Origin: Streptomyces neyagawaensis
GTDB taxonomy: Bacteria; Actinomycetota; Actinomycetes; Streptomycetales; Streptomycetaceae
NCBI RefSeq assembly: GCF_023516595.1
Contig: NZ_JAMGBG010000010.1
Location: 248,001 to 312,000, forward strand
Direction of reading: 5' to 3'
Length of the DNA: 64,000 bases
The position numbers were made by a program, and so were the translations under genes. The notes under the pieces are model-generated. The model did no database searches and was not told the origin of the DNA. It was given only the letters and a program-made list of their open reading frames with translations. Positions 51,051 through 59,854 of the stretch are shown here, piece by piece. Position 1 is the stretch's first letter. The number at the start of each line of letters is the position of its first letter.

Positions 51051-51650
51051 ATGGGTGATCTTTTTCTTGTGCGGCACGGGGAGACCGAGTGGTCGCTGTC
51101 CGGGCAGCACACCAGCTGGACGGACCTCCCGCTGACCGACCGGGGGCGGGAACAGGCGCGCGGGCTGGCTCCGTTGCTGACCTCGCACCGCATCGGGGCC
51201 GTGTTCGTCAGTCCGATGAAGCGGGCCCGCCAGACCGCCGAACTGGCCGGGCTGACCGGGGCGCAGGTGGACGCTGATCTGTCCGAGTGGGACTACGGGG
51301 CGTACGAGGGGGTGACGACCCAGGAGATCCACCGGACGCGGCCCGACTGGTTCCTGTTCACCGACGGGGTGGCGCCGGGACCGCCCGAGCACCCCGGGGA
51401 GGGCCCGGAGGACGTCGGGGCGCGCGCCGACCGGATACTGGCGAAGGCGCACGCGGCGCTCGGCAACACGGAGGGCTGTGTGGTGCTCGTGGCGCACGGC
51501 CATCTCCTCCGCGTCGTCACCGCGCGGTATCTCGGGCTGCCCGCGTCCGCCGGGGCGCTGTTCCAGCTCGCCACGGGCACGGTCTGCCGACTCGGCACGG
51601 AGCACGGCCGCCCGGTGCTCGCGGCGTGGAATGTCAGACCCTCCTCGTAG
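51051..51650 (+). CDS. Histidine phosphatase (phosphoglycerate mutase-like) family protein
   Basis: A 199-residue enzyme. The phospho-histidine motif is LVRHGETEW (His8), then SPMKRARQTAELAG, DLSEWDYGAYEG with the acid residue, and AHGHLLRVV carrying the second catalytic histidine. These enzymes remove phosphate from small metabolites such as sugar phosphates or act as broad phosphatases. Coupled to the HAD gene 3 bp upstream. The exact substrate is not evident. Confidence 0.92.
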   Translation: MGDLFLVRHGETEWSLSGQHTSWTDLPLTDRGREQARGLAPLLTSHRIGAVFVSPMKRARQTAELAGLTGAQVDADLSEWDYGAYEGVTTQEIHRTRPDWFLFTDGVAPGPPEHPGEGPEDVGARADRILAKAHAALGNTEGCVVLVAHGHLLRVVTARYLGLPASAGALFQLATGTVCRLGTEHGRPVLAAWNVRPSS

Positions 51651-51710
51651 TCTTCGAGTGGGTTGACGCCGTCCCCGAGTGACAGCGCTCCTCCGCGAAA
51701 GGAGGTCGTC

Positions 51711-52358
51711 GTGACCCGACCGCCGACCGCCGTCCAGCGGCGGATCATCGACGCCGCCGAGCCCGTGACCGGACGGCTCACGGGTACGGAGACCCAGCTG
51801 GCGGCGCTGGTGAAGCGAGGGCTGGCGTTCCGCCACCCGCGCCCGCCGCACGATCACTTCCTGACCCCGGCCGGGCACCGCGTACGGGAGGCGGGCCCGC
51901 CCGAGGCGGCCCCGGCCCCGGCGCCGGCGCCGACCGCCGCCCCCGCCGAGTCGGGCGGGTTCGCGGCCCGGGTGGGCGGCGAGGAGAGCGCCGGGGACGG
52001 ACCGGCGCGGGCCCGCGAGGTGCACAGCGCCTGGCAGGGGCTGCTGGAACTCCGCCGGATGACGAACCCGGGCGGCGCCACCGACCTCCCGTGCGGCTGG
52101 GAGCGCGCGCATCTCGTACGGGCCGCCGCGCTCGCCCTGGAAGCGGCGGGCCACCGCCCGGCGAGCCCGGAGGTGGAGCGTGGCGGCTACCGGGTGCGGA
52201 CCACCCCGCAGCCGGAGGCCGTCGCCGTGCACGAGCCGGACGCGGGGGCGCTGCGCGACTGCGCCGAGACCCTTCGCCGGGCGGGCTGGCAGCCGAGCGA
52301 GCACACGGACCCGCGGACGCGGGAGCGGTATCTGCTGGCCTCCCCCAGGAAGGTGTGA
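51711..52358 (+). CDS. Hypothetical protein
   Basis: A 215-residue protein from GTG 51711, chosen for a near-perfect AAAGGAGG 5 bp upstream; the open frame starts at 51663. An N-terminal small helical domain (TAVQRRIIDAAEPVTGRLTG, LVKRGLAFRHPRPPHDHFLT) looks like a degenerate winged helix. An Ala/Pro-rich linker (about 65-80) leads to a C-terminal domain (about 110-215) that repeats helix patterns (WERAHLVRAAALALEAAGHR, ALRDCAETLRRAGWQPSEHT). No family recognised. Confidence 0.72.
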   Translation: MTRPPTAVQRRIIDAAEPVTGRLTGTETQLAALVKRGLAFRHPRPPHDHFLTPAGHRVREAGPPEAAPAPAPAPTAAPAESGGFAARVGGEESAGDGPARAREVHSAWQGLLELRRMTNPGGATDLPCGWERAHLVRAAALALEAAGHRPASPEVERGGYRVRTTPQPEAVAVHEPDAGALRDCAETLRRAGWQPSEHTDPRTRERYLLASPRKV

Positions 52359-52405
52359 CCGGGCGGAGCCGGCCGCGGGGAGGCGTCGGACTGTAGCACC
52401 CGCGA

Positions 52406-52429
52406 TGAGCAAGCGCTCAGTAAGCTTGC
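52406..52429. promoter_or_regulatory. Candidate TetR-type operator before the thioesterase gene
   Basis: TGAGC (52406-52410), AAGC, GCTCA (52415-52419) is one palindrome. GCAAGC (52409-52414) with GCTTGC (52424-52429) across 9 bp is an overlapping second. The sequence recalls operators of TetR-type lipid-metabolism regulators, but no such regulator gene is adjacent. Confidence 0.55.
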
Positions 52430-52468
52430 GTCCGTCCTGTTCGCCGCTGAGGTAGTCGAGGGGTAGTC

Positions 52469-52891
52469 GTGTCCGAGCCGTTTTCCGTCCCGGTGACCGT
52501 CCGGGGGTACGAGACCGACGTACAGGGGCACCTCAACCAGAGCGTGTACCTCCAGTACGGGGAGCACGCGCGCTGGTCGCTGCTCCAGGCCGCCGGGATC
52601 CGCCAGGCCGATCTGATGGCGAGGGGTGTCGGTCCCGTGGCGCTGGAGACGACGATCCGTTACCGGCGCGAGCTGCTCGCCGGTGACGAGGTCGAGGTGA
52701 CGTGCGTGTTCGTCTGGGGCGAGGGCAAGACCTTCCGGGTCGAGCAGACGATCCGCAGGACCGACGGCACGGTGGCCGCCGAGATCACCGGTGTGGGCGG
52801 CCTGATGGACCTCAAGGCGCGCAAGCTGGTCGCCGACCCCGGCGCGTACTTCAGGGAGCTGGCGGACGACCCGAAGCTGTTCGGACTGTGA
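52469..52891 (+). CDS. Acyl-CoA thioesterase, 4HBT hotdog family
   Basis: A 140-residue hotdog-fold protein. The catalytic region is RGYETDVQGHLNQSVYLQYG (Asp near residue 17) followed by EHARWSLLQAAGI on the long helix; ETTIRYRRELLAGDEVEVTC and FRVEQTIRRTDGTVAAEITG form the sheet. It hydrolyses acyl-CoA or acyl-ACP thioesters. GTG start with GAGGGG upstream. The last codons (KLFGL stop) are repeated twice more downstream as untranslated copies. Confidence 0.9.
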   Translation: MSEPFSVPVTVRGYETDVQGHLNQSVYLQYGEHARWSLLQAAGIRQADLMARGVGPVALETTIRYRRELLAGDEVEVTCVFVWGEGKTFRVEQTIRRTDGTVAAEITGVGGLMDLKARKLVADPGAYFRELADDPKLFGL

Positions 52892-52985
52892 GCCCGGCTC
52901 ACGACCCCAGGCTGTTCGGGCTGTGAGTGCACCCCGCCGCCCCAAGCTGTTCGGGCTGTGAGCGCGGCCCACAGCCCGAACAGCT
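52870..52985. repeat. Triplicated gene end and its large inverted copy
   Basis: The last 22 or so bases of the thioesterase gene (core AAGCTGTTCGG-CTGTGAG) occur three times, near 52873, 52908 and 52944. A reverse-complement copy follows at 52970-52985, which forms the terminator stem with the third copy. Confidence 0.85.
52945..52985. terminator. 16-bp-stem hairpin between convergent genes
   Basis: AGCTGTTCGGGCTGTG (52945-52960), 9-base loop, CACAGCCCGAACAGCT (52970-52985): a perfect 16-bp stem between the thioesterase and the convergent heme peroxidase gene. Confidence 0.9.
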
Positions 52986-53004
52986 ACTGACCTCGTCCCG
53001 TCGG

Positions 53005-54699
53005 TCAGCCCAGCGGGTTCAGCAGCGCGGGGTCGTTCTCGAAGGCGAACAGCAGCAGGTCCGTCATCGTGAAGTGGCCCTTGCGGTGGGCCGGGAGGCT
53101 CGGCCGCCAGCCCGGGTGCTTCACGATGGAGACGCGGCTGCCCTCCATCGCCCGGTGGAAGACCTCGGCGACGAGCGTGCCGCCGACGCCGGTGAGGCGG
53201 CCGGGGTGGCGTCCGTTCACCTCGGCCTCGCGCAGGACGTAGAACCACAGCGGGGTGTGCTCCACGACCTGGGCGCGCTCGGCGTCGGTGAGGCCCTCCA
53301 GGACGGCTCCGCCGGCGCCCCGCAGGATCTGGTCCTCGGTCAGCCCCTTGATGCCCATCTGCGCGGCCAACTGGGGGCCGGTGACCAGTTCGACCATCGC
53401 GGCGCGCGTGAGGTTGCGGAACGCGAGATTGCGGTGGATCGGCGGCGGTGCCGGGCGGCCCCGGCCGTCGAAGGTGCCGGTGGGCAGGGCGGCCAGCGGG
53501 TCGACGAGGAGGGTGTCCAGCCGCTTGGCGAGGTTGAACTCGCCCTTGGGCACCACCAGATCGTCCCGGCCGGCCTCCCCGAAGTCGAACAGCCGGCGGA
53601 AGTCGACGATCCAGTTGCTCGGCAGCCGCAGGTTCTCCCCCGCGTTCGGGTCGTCGAGGTCGCTCAGGTCGTCCGGTCCCGGCGTGAGGTTGCCCGCCGT
53701 GCCGCTGAACCGGAAGAGCAGGCCCAGCGAGGCGATCGGACCGGGGCCGCCCGCACGGAACACCCTGTTCCACTGGTACGCCGTCCGCACCATGCTGTGC
53801 CCGAGCCGGTAGGCGGCGACGGAGAACTCGATGGGCATCGTCGGCAGATCGCCGGGCCGGGTGTACCCGGGCACCTCGAAGTGCCGCCGCCCCCGGGTGA
53901 AGACGCGCTCGACGATCTCCGGGTCGACGACCCGCGGCAGGAAGTCCGTGCGCAGGACCCACTGGTAGTGCTTGACGACGATCTCCCGGGCGGCCTGGAA
54001 CAGCCGGCGCTCGGGCACTCCCCGCTCGGCGAGCAGGTCGATGACCCGGTTGTGGAAGCGGATGAACGCCAGGTGGAGCTGGCCGACGGCCAGGTTCTCG
54101 TCGTTGCGCGCGTCCGGGATGAGCGGGGCGCGCATGTCGGCGCGGGTGCCGCCGGCCGTCTCACCGGCGCGGGGCAGGTCGAAGCCCTTCTGGTCGGTGT
54201 TGGCGGGCGGCAGCTCGGGCGGGAAGCCCACACCGAGGGTCGTGCCCGTCTTGAGGCGGCCGTCGGCCTCGTAGAACCGGGCGCTGCCCGAGTGGTGCGG
54301 GCCCATGCCGTACAGCGAGTCGAGGTCGAGGGCGGGGCTGCGCCCCTGGAGCAGCTCCTCGACCGGGACGGGCTCGCCGAGCCCGACCTGGGTGCGGTCC
54401 AGCGTCAGGTCGTGGTCGACGAACTGGCCGAGGTAGGTGAACCCGGCCGGAACCGGTGTCCCCGGACTCCCCGAGTCAGGGTCGTCGCCGCCCGTGCCGA
54501 CCGTGGTCATGGCCGCCGCGAGCTTCGCCCGCAGCGCCTCGTCGAGTTGCACCCCCTTCTTGCCAAACCTGGAGAAGCGGAAGGCGAGTTGCTGCTCGGC
54601 GGCGCTCGGTACGCGCGCGACGGCGTCCCCCTTCTCGAACTCCAGGATCCTGCCCTCGTCGACGACGTAGTAGCTCTCGCGATGGTGTCGACGCACCAT
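53005..54699 (-). CDS. Animal-type heme peroxidase family protein
   Basis: A 564-residue protein from ATG 54699. The distal histidine is in FTYLGQFVDHDLTLDRTQVG, with the calcium-site-like DHDLT. Other marks are DARNDENLAVGQLHLAFIRF, HNRVIDLL, the proximal histidine in YRLGHSMVRTAYQWNR and the end MTDLLLFAFENDPALLNPLG. No signal peptide, so it is cytosolic. These bacterial relatives of peroxinectin/cyclooxygenase oxidise halides or organic substrates with peroxide; the true substrate is unknown. The frame is open upstream to 55047, but only from ATG 54699 does similarity begin. Divergent from the GH89 gene. Confidence 0.9.
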   Translation of the reverse strand: MVRRHHRESYYVVDEGRILEFEKGDAVARVPSAAEQQLAFRFSRFGKKGVQLDEALRAKLAAAMTTVGTGGDDPDSGSPGTPVPAGFTYLGQFVDHDLTLDRTQVGLGEPVPVEELLQGRSPALDLDSLYGMGPHHSGSARFYEADGRLKTGTTLGVGFPPELPPANTDQKGFDLPRAGETAGGTRADMRAPLIPDARNDENLAVGQLHLAFIRFHNRVIDLLAERGVPERRLFQAAREIVVKHYQWVLRTDFLPRVVDPEIVERVFTRGRRHFEVPGYTRPGDLPTMPIEFSVAAYRLGHSMVRTAYQWNRVFRAGGPGPIASLGLLFRFSGTAGNLTPGPDDLSDLDDPNAGENLRLPSNWIVDFRRLFDFGEAGRDDLVVPKGEFNLAKRLDTLLVDPLAALPTGTFDGRGRPAPPPIHRNLAFRNLTRAAMVELVTGPQLAAQMGIKGLTEDQILRGAGGAVLEGLTDAERAQVVEHTPLWFYVLREAEVNGRHPGRLTGVGGTLVAEVFHRAMEGSRVSIVKHPGWRPSLPAHRKGHFTMTDLLLFAFENDPALLNPLG

Positions 54700-55058
54700 G
54701 TGTGTCCCCGTTCTGTCCCCCGACCCCGCGACCGGCCACAACCGGACGTACCGGCTCCTCCCGGATCTTCCGGCCCCCACCGGACGCGAAGCGATCAATT
54801 CGGATGAATCCCTGTTTCCCGACAACGTGTCGCGTCCGGCGAGAGTTTCCCTGTCGGCACATCCGGCGCAGATCGACGTACGGCGGATCGAGCGAAAGGC
54901 GTACGAGGGGCGTATGGGACGGCCGGGCCGGCGGCGGGGGGCGGGATTACGGCCGTTCACGCCGGATTCTCCCCCTTGTGGCCGTGTGTCGGTGCGGAAG
55001 GACCGTTTCGGTGGGTATTGCTGCCACGGCGTACCCCCCACCCGCACCCGGAGACATC
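54700..55058. other. 359-bp divergent intergenic region
   Basis: It separates the heme peroxidase and GH89 genes. Both strands are open in places, but no protein similarity was recognised. The A/T-richer stretch at 54793-54830 (GCGATCAATTCGGATGAATC) is the likeliest place for promoters. No clear palindrome was seen. Confidence 0.45.
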
Positions 55059-57269
55059 ATGCCGCTCGCCCGCCGTGCCCTGCTCGCCGTCTTCGCCGCC
55101 GGTTCGGCGGGAGCGGCGGTCGCCTGCGTTCCCGCCCGCGCGAATCCCTCCGACGACGCGCCCCGCGCGGACGGAGCGGAGGACACGGCGGCCGCGGCGG
55201 CGGCCCGGCGCCTGCTGCCGGACCACTGGCGGCAGATCACGTTCGCCGTGGGCACCGAGCGGGACACCTTCCACGTCGCGGGCGGCACCGGGCGCATCAC
55301 GGTCACCGGCGACACCCCGGCGACCCGGCTCACCGGTCTGAACTGGTACCTGCGGCACATCGCGTACGCCGAGATCAACTGGGCGGGCGAGCAGACCGCC
55401 CTCCCCCGCGTCCTGCCGGGCCTCGACGGCACCGTCACCCGACGCGCGAACGTCCCCCACCGCTTCGCCCTGAACGACACCAACGACGGTTACACGGGCG
55501 CCTACCTCGACTGGTCGTACTGGGAGCGCGAGCTGGACGTGCTGGCGCTGCACGGCTACAACGAGATCCTCGTCCTCGCGGGCGCGGACGCCCTCTACCA
55601 CCGGGTGTTCCAGGAGTTCGGGTACGGGGAGAAGGAGCTGCGGGAGTGGATCCCGGGGCCCGCGCACCAGCCGTGGTGGCTGCTGCAGAACCTGTCCGCG
55701 TTCCCCTCCCCCGTCTCCCGGCAGCTCCTCGACGCCCGCGCCGCGCTCGGCCGCCGGATCGCCGACCGGGTGCGCGAACTGGGCATGACGCCGGTGTTCC
55801 CCGGCTACTTCGGGACGGTCCCGCCGGGCTTCGCCGAGCGCGTCCCCGGAGCGCGGACGGTCCCGCAGGGCACATGGATGGGTTTCGCCCGCCCCGACTG
55901 GCTGGACCCGCGCACGGACGCCTTCGCGCGGGTCGCGGCCGCCTTCTACCGCACCCAGGACGACCTGTTCGGCGGGGCGTCGACCCTGTACAAGATGGAC
56001 CTGCTGCACGAGGGCGGCGACCCGGGCGACGTGCCCGTGGGCGACGCGGCGAAGGGCGTCGAGCGGGCGCTGCGGCGGGCCCACCCCGACGCCGGCTGGG
56101 TGATCCTCGGCTGGCAGCACAACCCGCCACGCGCGATCGTCGACGCCGTCGACAAGGAGCACATGCTCGTCGTCGACGGCCTCTCCGACCGTTTCCCGAC
56201 GGTCACCGACCGCGAGGCCGACTGGGGCGGCACCCCGTACGCGTTCGGCTCGATCTGGAACTTCGGCGGCCACACCGCGCTCGGCGCCAACACCCGCGAC
56301 TGGGCGGAGCTGTACGAGACGTGGCGTACGAAGCCCGGCAGCGCGCTGCGTGGGATCGCGCTGCTGCCGGAGGCCGCGGACAACAACCCGGCGGCCTTCG
56401 CCCTCTTCTCCGAACTCGCCTGGCGCGAGGGCGAGCTGGACCTGGAGGGGTGGTTCGCCGACTGGGCGCACGCGCGCTACGGCGCCCGTGATCCGCATGC
56501 CGAGGCCGCCTGGGACATCCTGCGCCGCACCGTCTACGGCACCACACGCGCCGACGGGTGGAGCGAGGGCGCCGACGGCCTGTTCGGTGCCCGCCCGGGG
56601 CTCACCGTCGTCCGGGCGGCCCGCTGGTCGCCCAAGCAACTCCGGTACACGGCGGCGGACCTGGAGCCCGCCCTGGGTGAACTGCTGCGCGTACGGTCCG
56701 CGTTGCGCACCTCGTCCGCCTACCGGCGGGACCTCCTCGACGTGGCCCGCCAGACCCTCTCCAACCGCAGCCGCGTCCTGCTGCCGCGGATCAAGGAGGC
56801 GTACGACGCCCGCGACGCCGCCGGGCTGAAGGAGCTGGCGGAGGTCTGGCTGTCCCTGATGGACCTGCTGGACCGGCTGCTGGCCACCGACTCCCGTCAT
56901 CTGCTGGGCCGTTGGGTCGCGGACGCGCGTGCCTGGGGGGCGGACGACGCCGAGCGGGAGCGGCTGGCGTACGACAATCTGTCGCTGCTGACCGTGTGGG
57001 GCACGCGGGCGGGCGCGGACGCGGGGCTGCGCGACTACGCGAACCGGGAGTGGGCGGGCCTGGTCGGCGGGCTGTACCGGGCGCGCTGGTCGACGTACTT
57101 CGAGGAGCTGCGGGCCGCGCTCGCCGAGGGGCGGGCGCCGAAGAAGATCGACTGGTTCGCGCTGGAGGACCACTGGACCCGGGACCCGGGGCCGCTCGCC
57201 ACCGAGCCGACCGGCGACACGTACACGGTGGCCACGCAGGTGTGGGAGCGGCTCACGGCACTCTCCTGA
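55059..57269 (+). CDS. Secreted alpha-N-acetylglucosaminidase (GH89, NAGLU-like)
   Basis: A 736-residue exported glycosidase. The signal region is MPLARRALLAVFAAGSAGAA followed by VACVPARA (a twin-Arg start and a possible lipobox cysteine). Domain order fits GH89: small N-terminal domain (about 50-130; ATRLTGLNWYLRHIAYAEIN), the TIM barrel (about 140-440; WSYWERELDVLALHGYNEIL, YKMDLLHEGGDPGDVPVGDA, FGSIWNFGGHTALG) and a helical C-terminal domain with EAADNNPAAFALFSELAWRE. Acidic catalytic candidates lie in LHEGGDP and LPEAADNNP. It removes terminal alpha-linked N-acetylglucosamine. ATG 55059 is preceded only by GGAGAC. Confidence 0.92.
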   Translation: MPLARRALLAVFAAGSAGAAVACVPARANPSDDAPRADGAEDTAAAAAARRLLPDHWRQITFAVGTERDTFHVAGGTGRITVTGDTPATRLTGLNWYLRHIAYAEINWAGEQTALPRVLPGLDGTVTRRANVPHRFALNDTNDGYTGAYLDWSYWERELDVLALHGYNEILVLAGADALYHRVFQEFGYGEKELREWIPGPAHQPWWLLQNLSAFPSPVSRQLLDARAALGRRIADRVRELGMTPVFPGYFGTVPPGFAERVPGARTVPQGTWMGFARPDWLDPRTDAFARVAAAFYRTQDDLFGGASTLYKMDLLHEGGDPGDVPVGDAAKGVERALRRAHPDAGWVILGWQHNPPRAIVDAVDKEHMLVVDGLSDRFPTVTDREADWGGTPYAFGSIWNFGGHTALGANTRDWAELYETWRTKPGSALRGIALLPEAADNNPAAFALFSELAWREGELDLEGWFADWAHARYGARDPHAEAAWDILRRTVYGTTRADGWSEGADGLFGARPGLTVVRAARWSPKQLRYTAADLEPALGELLRVRSALRTSSAYRRDLLDVARQTLSNRSRVLLPRIKEAYDARDAAGLKELAEVWLSLMDLLDRLLATDSRHLLGRWVADARAWGADDAERERLAYDNLSLLTVWGTRAGADAGLRDYANREWAGLVGGLYRARWSTYFEELRAALAEGRAPKKIDWFALEDHWTRDPGPLATEPTGDTYTVATQVWERLTALS

Positions 57270-57384
57270 GCAGGCCCGGCCCGCCTGTCGAGGCCGAGCC
57301 CCACTCTCCTGACATGGCCCGGCCCGTCCGTCGAGCCCGAGTCCGCCTGTCCGAGCCCGGTCGCCGCGCGGTCAGTCGCACCGT

Positions 57385-57415
57385 TCCGGGGCGCACAGTC
57401 GCTGTGCGCCCCGGA
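57385..57415. terminator. Perfect 14-bp hairpin between convergent genes
   Basis: TCCGGGGCGCACAG (57385-57398), loop TCG, CTGTGCGCCCCGGA (57402-57415). It terminates the GH89 gene and/or the convergent purine operon. Confidence 0.88.
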
Positions 57416-57422
57416 GACGGCC

Positions 57423-57449
57423 GCCGTGGACCCCGCTCGGGTCCACGGC
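57423..57449. terminator. Second hairpin of a tandem terminator
   Basis: GCCGTGGACCC (57423-57433), 5-base loop, GGGTCCACGGC (57439-57449): a perfect 11-bp stem only 8 bp after the previous hairpin. Confidence 0.85.
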
Positions 57450-57540
57450 TTCCGACCGAGGGCCGTCCCCCTCGGCCGGAGTCGGGGCGGCGTACGGCAC
57501 AGGCGGGTTCCCGCCGCGGCGTCGGCGCGGAGTGGTGGGG

Positions 57541-58914
57541 TCAGTCCCCGGCCGCGATCCGGGCCAGTCGCCGGGCCTCGTCCCGTGTCGAGCGGGCGAT
57601 CGCGTCCTCGTCCACGTGCAGCAGGCGGCCGTCCTCCACGACGGCCCGGCCGCCCACCAGCGACAGGGTCACCGGGGCCGCCGCGCCGAAGACCAGGGCG
57701 GTCACCGGGTCGGCGATGGACGCGTGGGCGAGGGTGTCCAGCTTCCACAGGACCAGGTCGGCGAGCTTGCCGGGCTCCAGGGAGCCGATCTCGGCCGCCC
57801 GGCCGAGGACCTGGGCGCCGCCGTAGGTGCCGAGGCGCAGCGCCTGGCGGGCGTCGAGGGCGGCTTCGCGGTGGGGACCGAGGCGGTTGACGAGGAGCGC
57901 GTTGCGCAGCTCGGTGTGGAGTTCGCCGGACTCGTTGGAGGCGGTGCCGTCGACGCCGAGGCCGACCGGGACGCCGGCCGCCAGCATGTCGGGGACGCGG
58001 GCGATACCGGCGGCGAGGCGGGCGTTGGAGGACGGGCAGTGGGCGACTCCGGTCCTCGTCCGGGCGAAGGCGTCGATGTCGGAGTCGTTCATGTGGACGC
58101 AGTGCGCCATCCACACGTCCTCGCCGAGCCAGCCCGTCGACTCGAAGTAGTCGGTCGGGCCCATGCCGAACAGCTCGTGGCAGAACTTCTCCTCCTCGAC
58201 CGTCTCCGAGCCGTGCGTGTGCAGTCGCACCCCGAGACGTCGGGCCAACTCGGCGCCCTGCCTGAGGAGTTCGGTCGACACGGAGAACGGGGAGCAGGGG
58301 GCCACGGCCACCTGGGTCATCGCGCCGAAGGAGGCGTCGTGGTGCTCGTTCACGGTCGCCTCGGTGGCGGCGAGCGCCCCGTCGAGGGTCTCGACCGCGA
58401 AGTCCGGGGGCAGGCCGCCGTCCTTCTCGCTGCGGTCCATGGAACCGCGGGCGAGGGTGAAGCGGACGCCCGTCTCACGGGCCGCGCGGATGATGGCGCC
58501 CGACAGGTCGCCGGAGCCCTTCGGGAAGACGTAGTGGTGGTCCATCGCGGTCGTCACACCGCCGCGGGCCATCATCGCGAGGGAGCCCTGGGCCGCCGCG
58601 TACGTCATCTGTTCATCGATGCGGGCCCAGGTCGGGTACAGCGCGACGAGCCAGTTGAAGAGGTTGTGGTCGGTGGCGAGGCCCCGTGTGATCCACTGGT
58701 AGAAGTGGTGGTGGGTGTTGACCAGGCCGGGGGTCACCAGATGTCCGGTGGCGTCGATCCGGCGTACGACGTCCGTCAGGCCCTCGGGGGCCCGTCCCGC
58801 GCCGACCGACTCGATCACGTCGTCCGCGATCACCACATGGCCCGACGTGTACTCGGTGTCCCGCGCGTCCACGGTCGCGATCGCCGCGTTCTCGATGACG
58901 ATGCGCTGTGCCAT
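57541..58914 (-). CDS. 8-oxoguanine (guanine-type) deaminase
   Basis: A 457-residue amidohydrolase. The zinc ligands are in NTHHHFYQW, HTHGSET, AHCVHMNDSD and GLGVDGTASNE. The pattern GVDGTASNESGELHTELRNA and the position in a uric acid operon match the 8-oxoguanine deaminases, which convert 8-oxoguanine to uric acid, here directly feeding uricase. Guanine or a triazine (AtzB-type) substrate cannot be excluded on sequence. It is the last gene of the operon OHCU decarboxylase-HIU hydrolase-uricase-deaminase, 41 bp after uricase. Confidence 0.88.
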   Translation of the reverse strand: MAQRIVIENAAIATVDARDTEYTSGHVVIADDVIESVGAGRAPEGLTDVVRRIDATGHLVTPGLVNTHHHFYQWITRGLATDHNLFNWLVALYPTWARIDEQMTYAAAQGSLAMMARGGVTTAMDHHYVFPKGSGDLSGAIIRAARETGVRFTLARGSMDRSEKDGGLPPDFAVETLDGALAATEATVNEHHDASFGAMTQVAVAPCSPFSVSTELLRQGAELARRLGVRLHTHGSETVEEEKFCHELFGMGPTDYFESTGWLGEDVWMAHCVHMNDSDIDAFARTRTGVAHCPSSNARLAAGIARVPDMLAAGVPVGLGVDGTASNESGELHTELRNALLVNRLGPHREAALDARQALRLGTYGGAQVLGRAAEIGSLEPGKLADLVLWKLDTLAHASIADPVTALVFGAAAPVTLSLVGGRAVVEDGRLLHVDEDAIARSTRDEARRLARIAAGD

Positions 58915-58955
58915 CGTTGTTCGTCCCAACTCCCGGTGTACGTTCCGGGTCCGCG

Positions 58956-59849
58956 TCAGAGGTTGGTGAGATCGGCCGGGATCAGGGCCTCGACGCCGTC
59001 CCGCAGGACGGTCGCCTCGATGAGGCCGTAGGGGCGGTCGGCGGCGAAGTACACCTCGTTGTCGTTCTTGAGGCCGAACGGCGCGAGGTCCACCAGGAAG
59101 TGATGCTTGTTCGGCAGGGAGAAGCGGACCTCGTCGATCTCGCTCCGGTGGTCGATGATCCGGGCGCCCATCGCGTAGAGGGTCTGCTGGAGCGACAGCG
59201 AGTACGTCTCGGCGAAGGCCTCCAGCATGTGCTGCTTGACCTGCGCGTACGACGTGTCCCAGGCGGGCGTCGGCTGCTCGTCGTCGGTCCAGTTGAACCG
59301 CCAGCGGGCGGAGACGTCGGTGGCGAGGATGCGGTCGTGCGCCTCGGGGAGGGTCGTGTACTTGTCCTTGACGTAACCCCAGAACTCGGAGTCCGTCGAG
59401 TTCATGACGGTGAGGTCCTTGAGGCCGGAGACGACCTCCCACGCCGAGCCGTCGTAGGTGATCTGCGCGAGCCGGGTCTCCTGGCCCGTGCGGACGAACG
59501 AGTGCGCGCCCTTCCCGGAGTGCTCGATGCGCTCCCAGGAGTACTCCTCCATGCGGATGCGGGCCCGGTGGATGGCCGGCTGGGAGGTCACGAAGTGGCG
59601 GGCGAGATGGATGCCGAACTGCTCGGCGGACTCGATGCCGTGCTCCTTGGCGAAGGCGTACACCGTGTTCTTGGTGGTGTCCGTCGGCAGGACGTTGGCG
59701 TTGGAGCCGGAGAGGTGGACCTCGTCCATGTCGCCGGAGAGGGACACGGAGACGTTCAGATCCTTGATGTGGTGGGTGGCGCCGTCCCGCGTGATGCGTA
59801 CGACGCGGTTCTCGGCCTTGCCGTACTGGTTCTGACCAAGAATGGGCAT
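58956..59849 (-). CDS. Urate oxidase (uricase)
   Basis: A 297-residue cofactor-free oxidase that converts urate to 5-hydroxyisourate. Residues of the active site are Lys11 (GQNQYGKAENRV), Thr56-Asp57 (LPTDTTKNTVYAF) and the histidine of LPNKHHFLVDL; ARHFVTSQPAIHRARIRMEE lies between. The C-terminus ends ADLTNL rather than SRL, as expected for bacteria. It sits 5 bp after the hydroxyisourate hydrolase gene, so the two are translated together. Confidence 0.97.
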   Translation of the reverse strand: MPILGQNQYGKAENRVVRITRDGATHHIKDLNVSVSLSGDMDEVHLSGSNANVLPTDTTKNTVYAFAKEHGIESAEQFGIHLARHFVTSQPAIHRARIRMEEYSWERIEHSGKGAHSFVRTGQETRLAQITYDGSAWEVVSGLKDLTVMNSTDSEFWGYVKDKYTTLPEAHDRILATDVSARWRFNWTDDEQPTPAWDTSYAQVKQHMLEAFAETYSLSLQQTLYAMGARIIDHRSEIDEVRFSLPNKHHFLVDLAPFGLKNDNEVYFAADRPYGLIEATVLRDGVEALIPADLTNL

Positions 59850-59854
59850 GGGTG

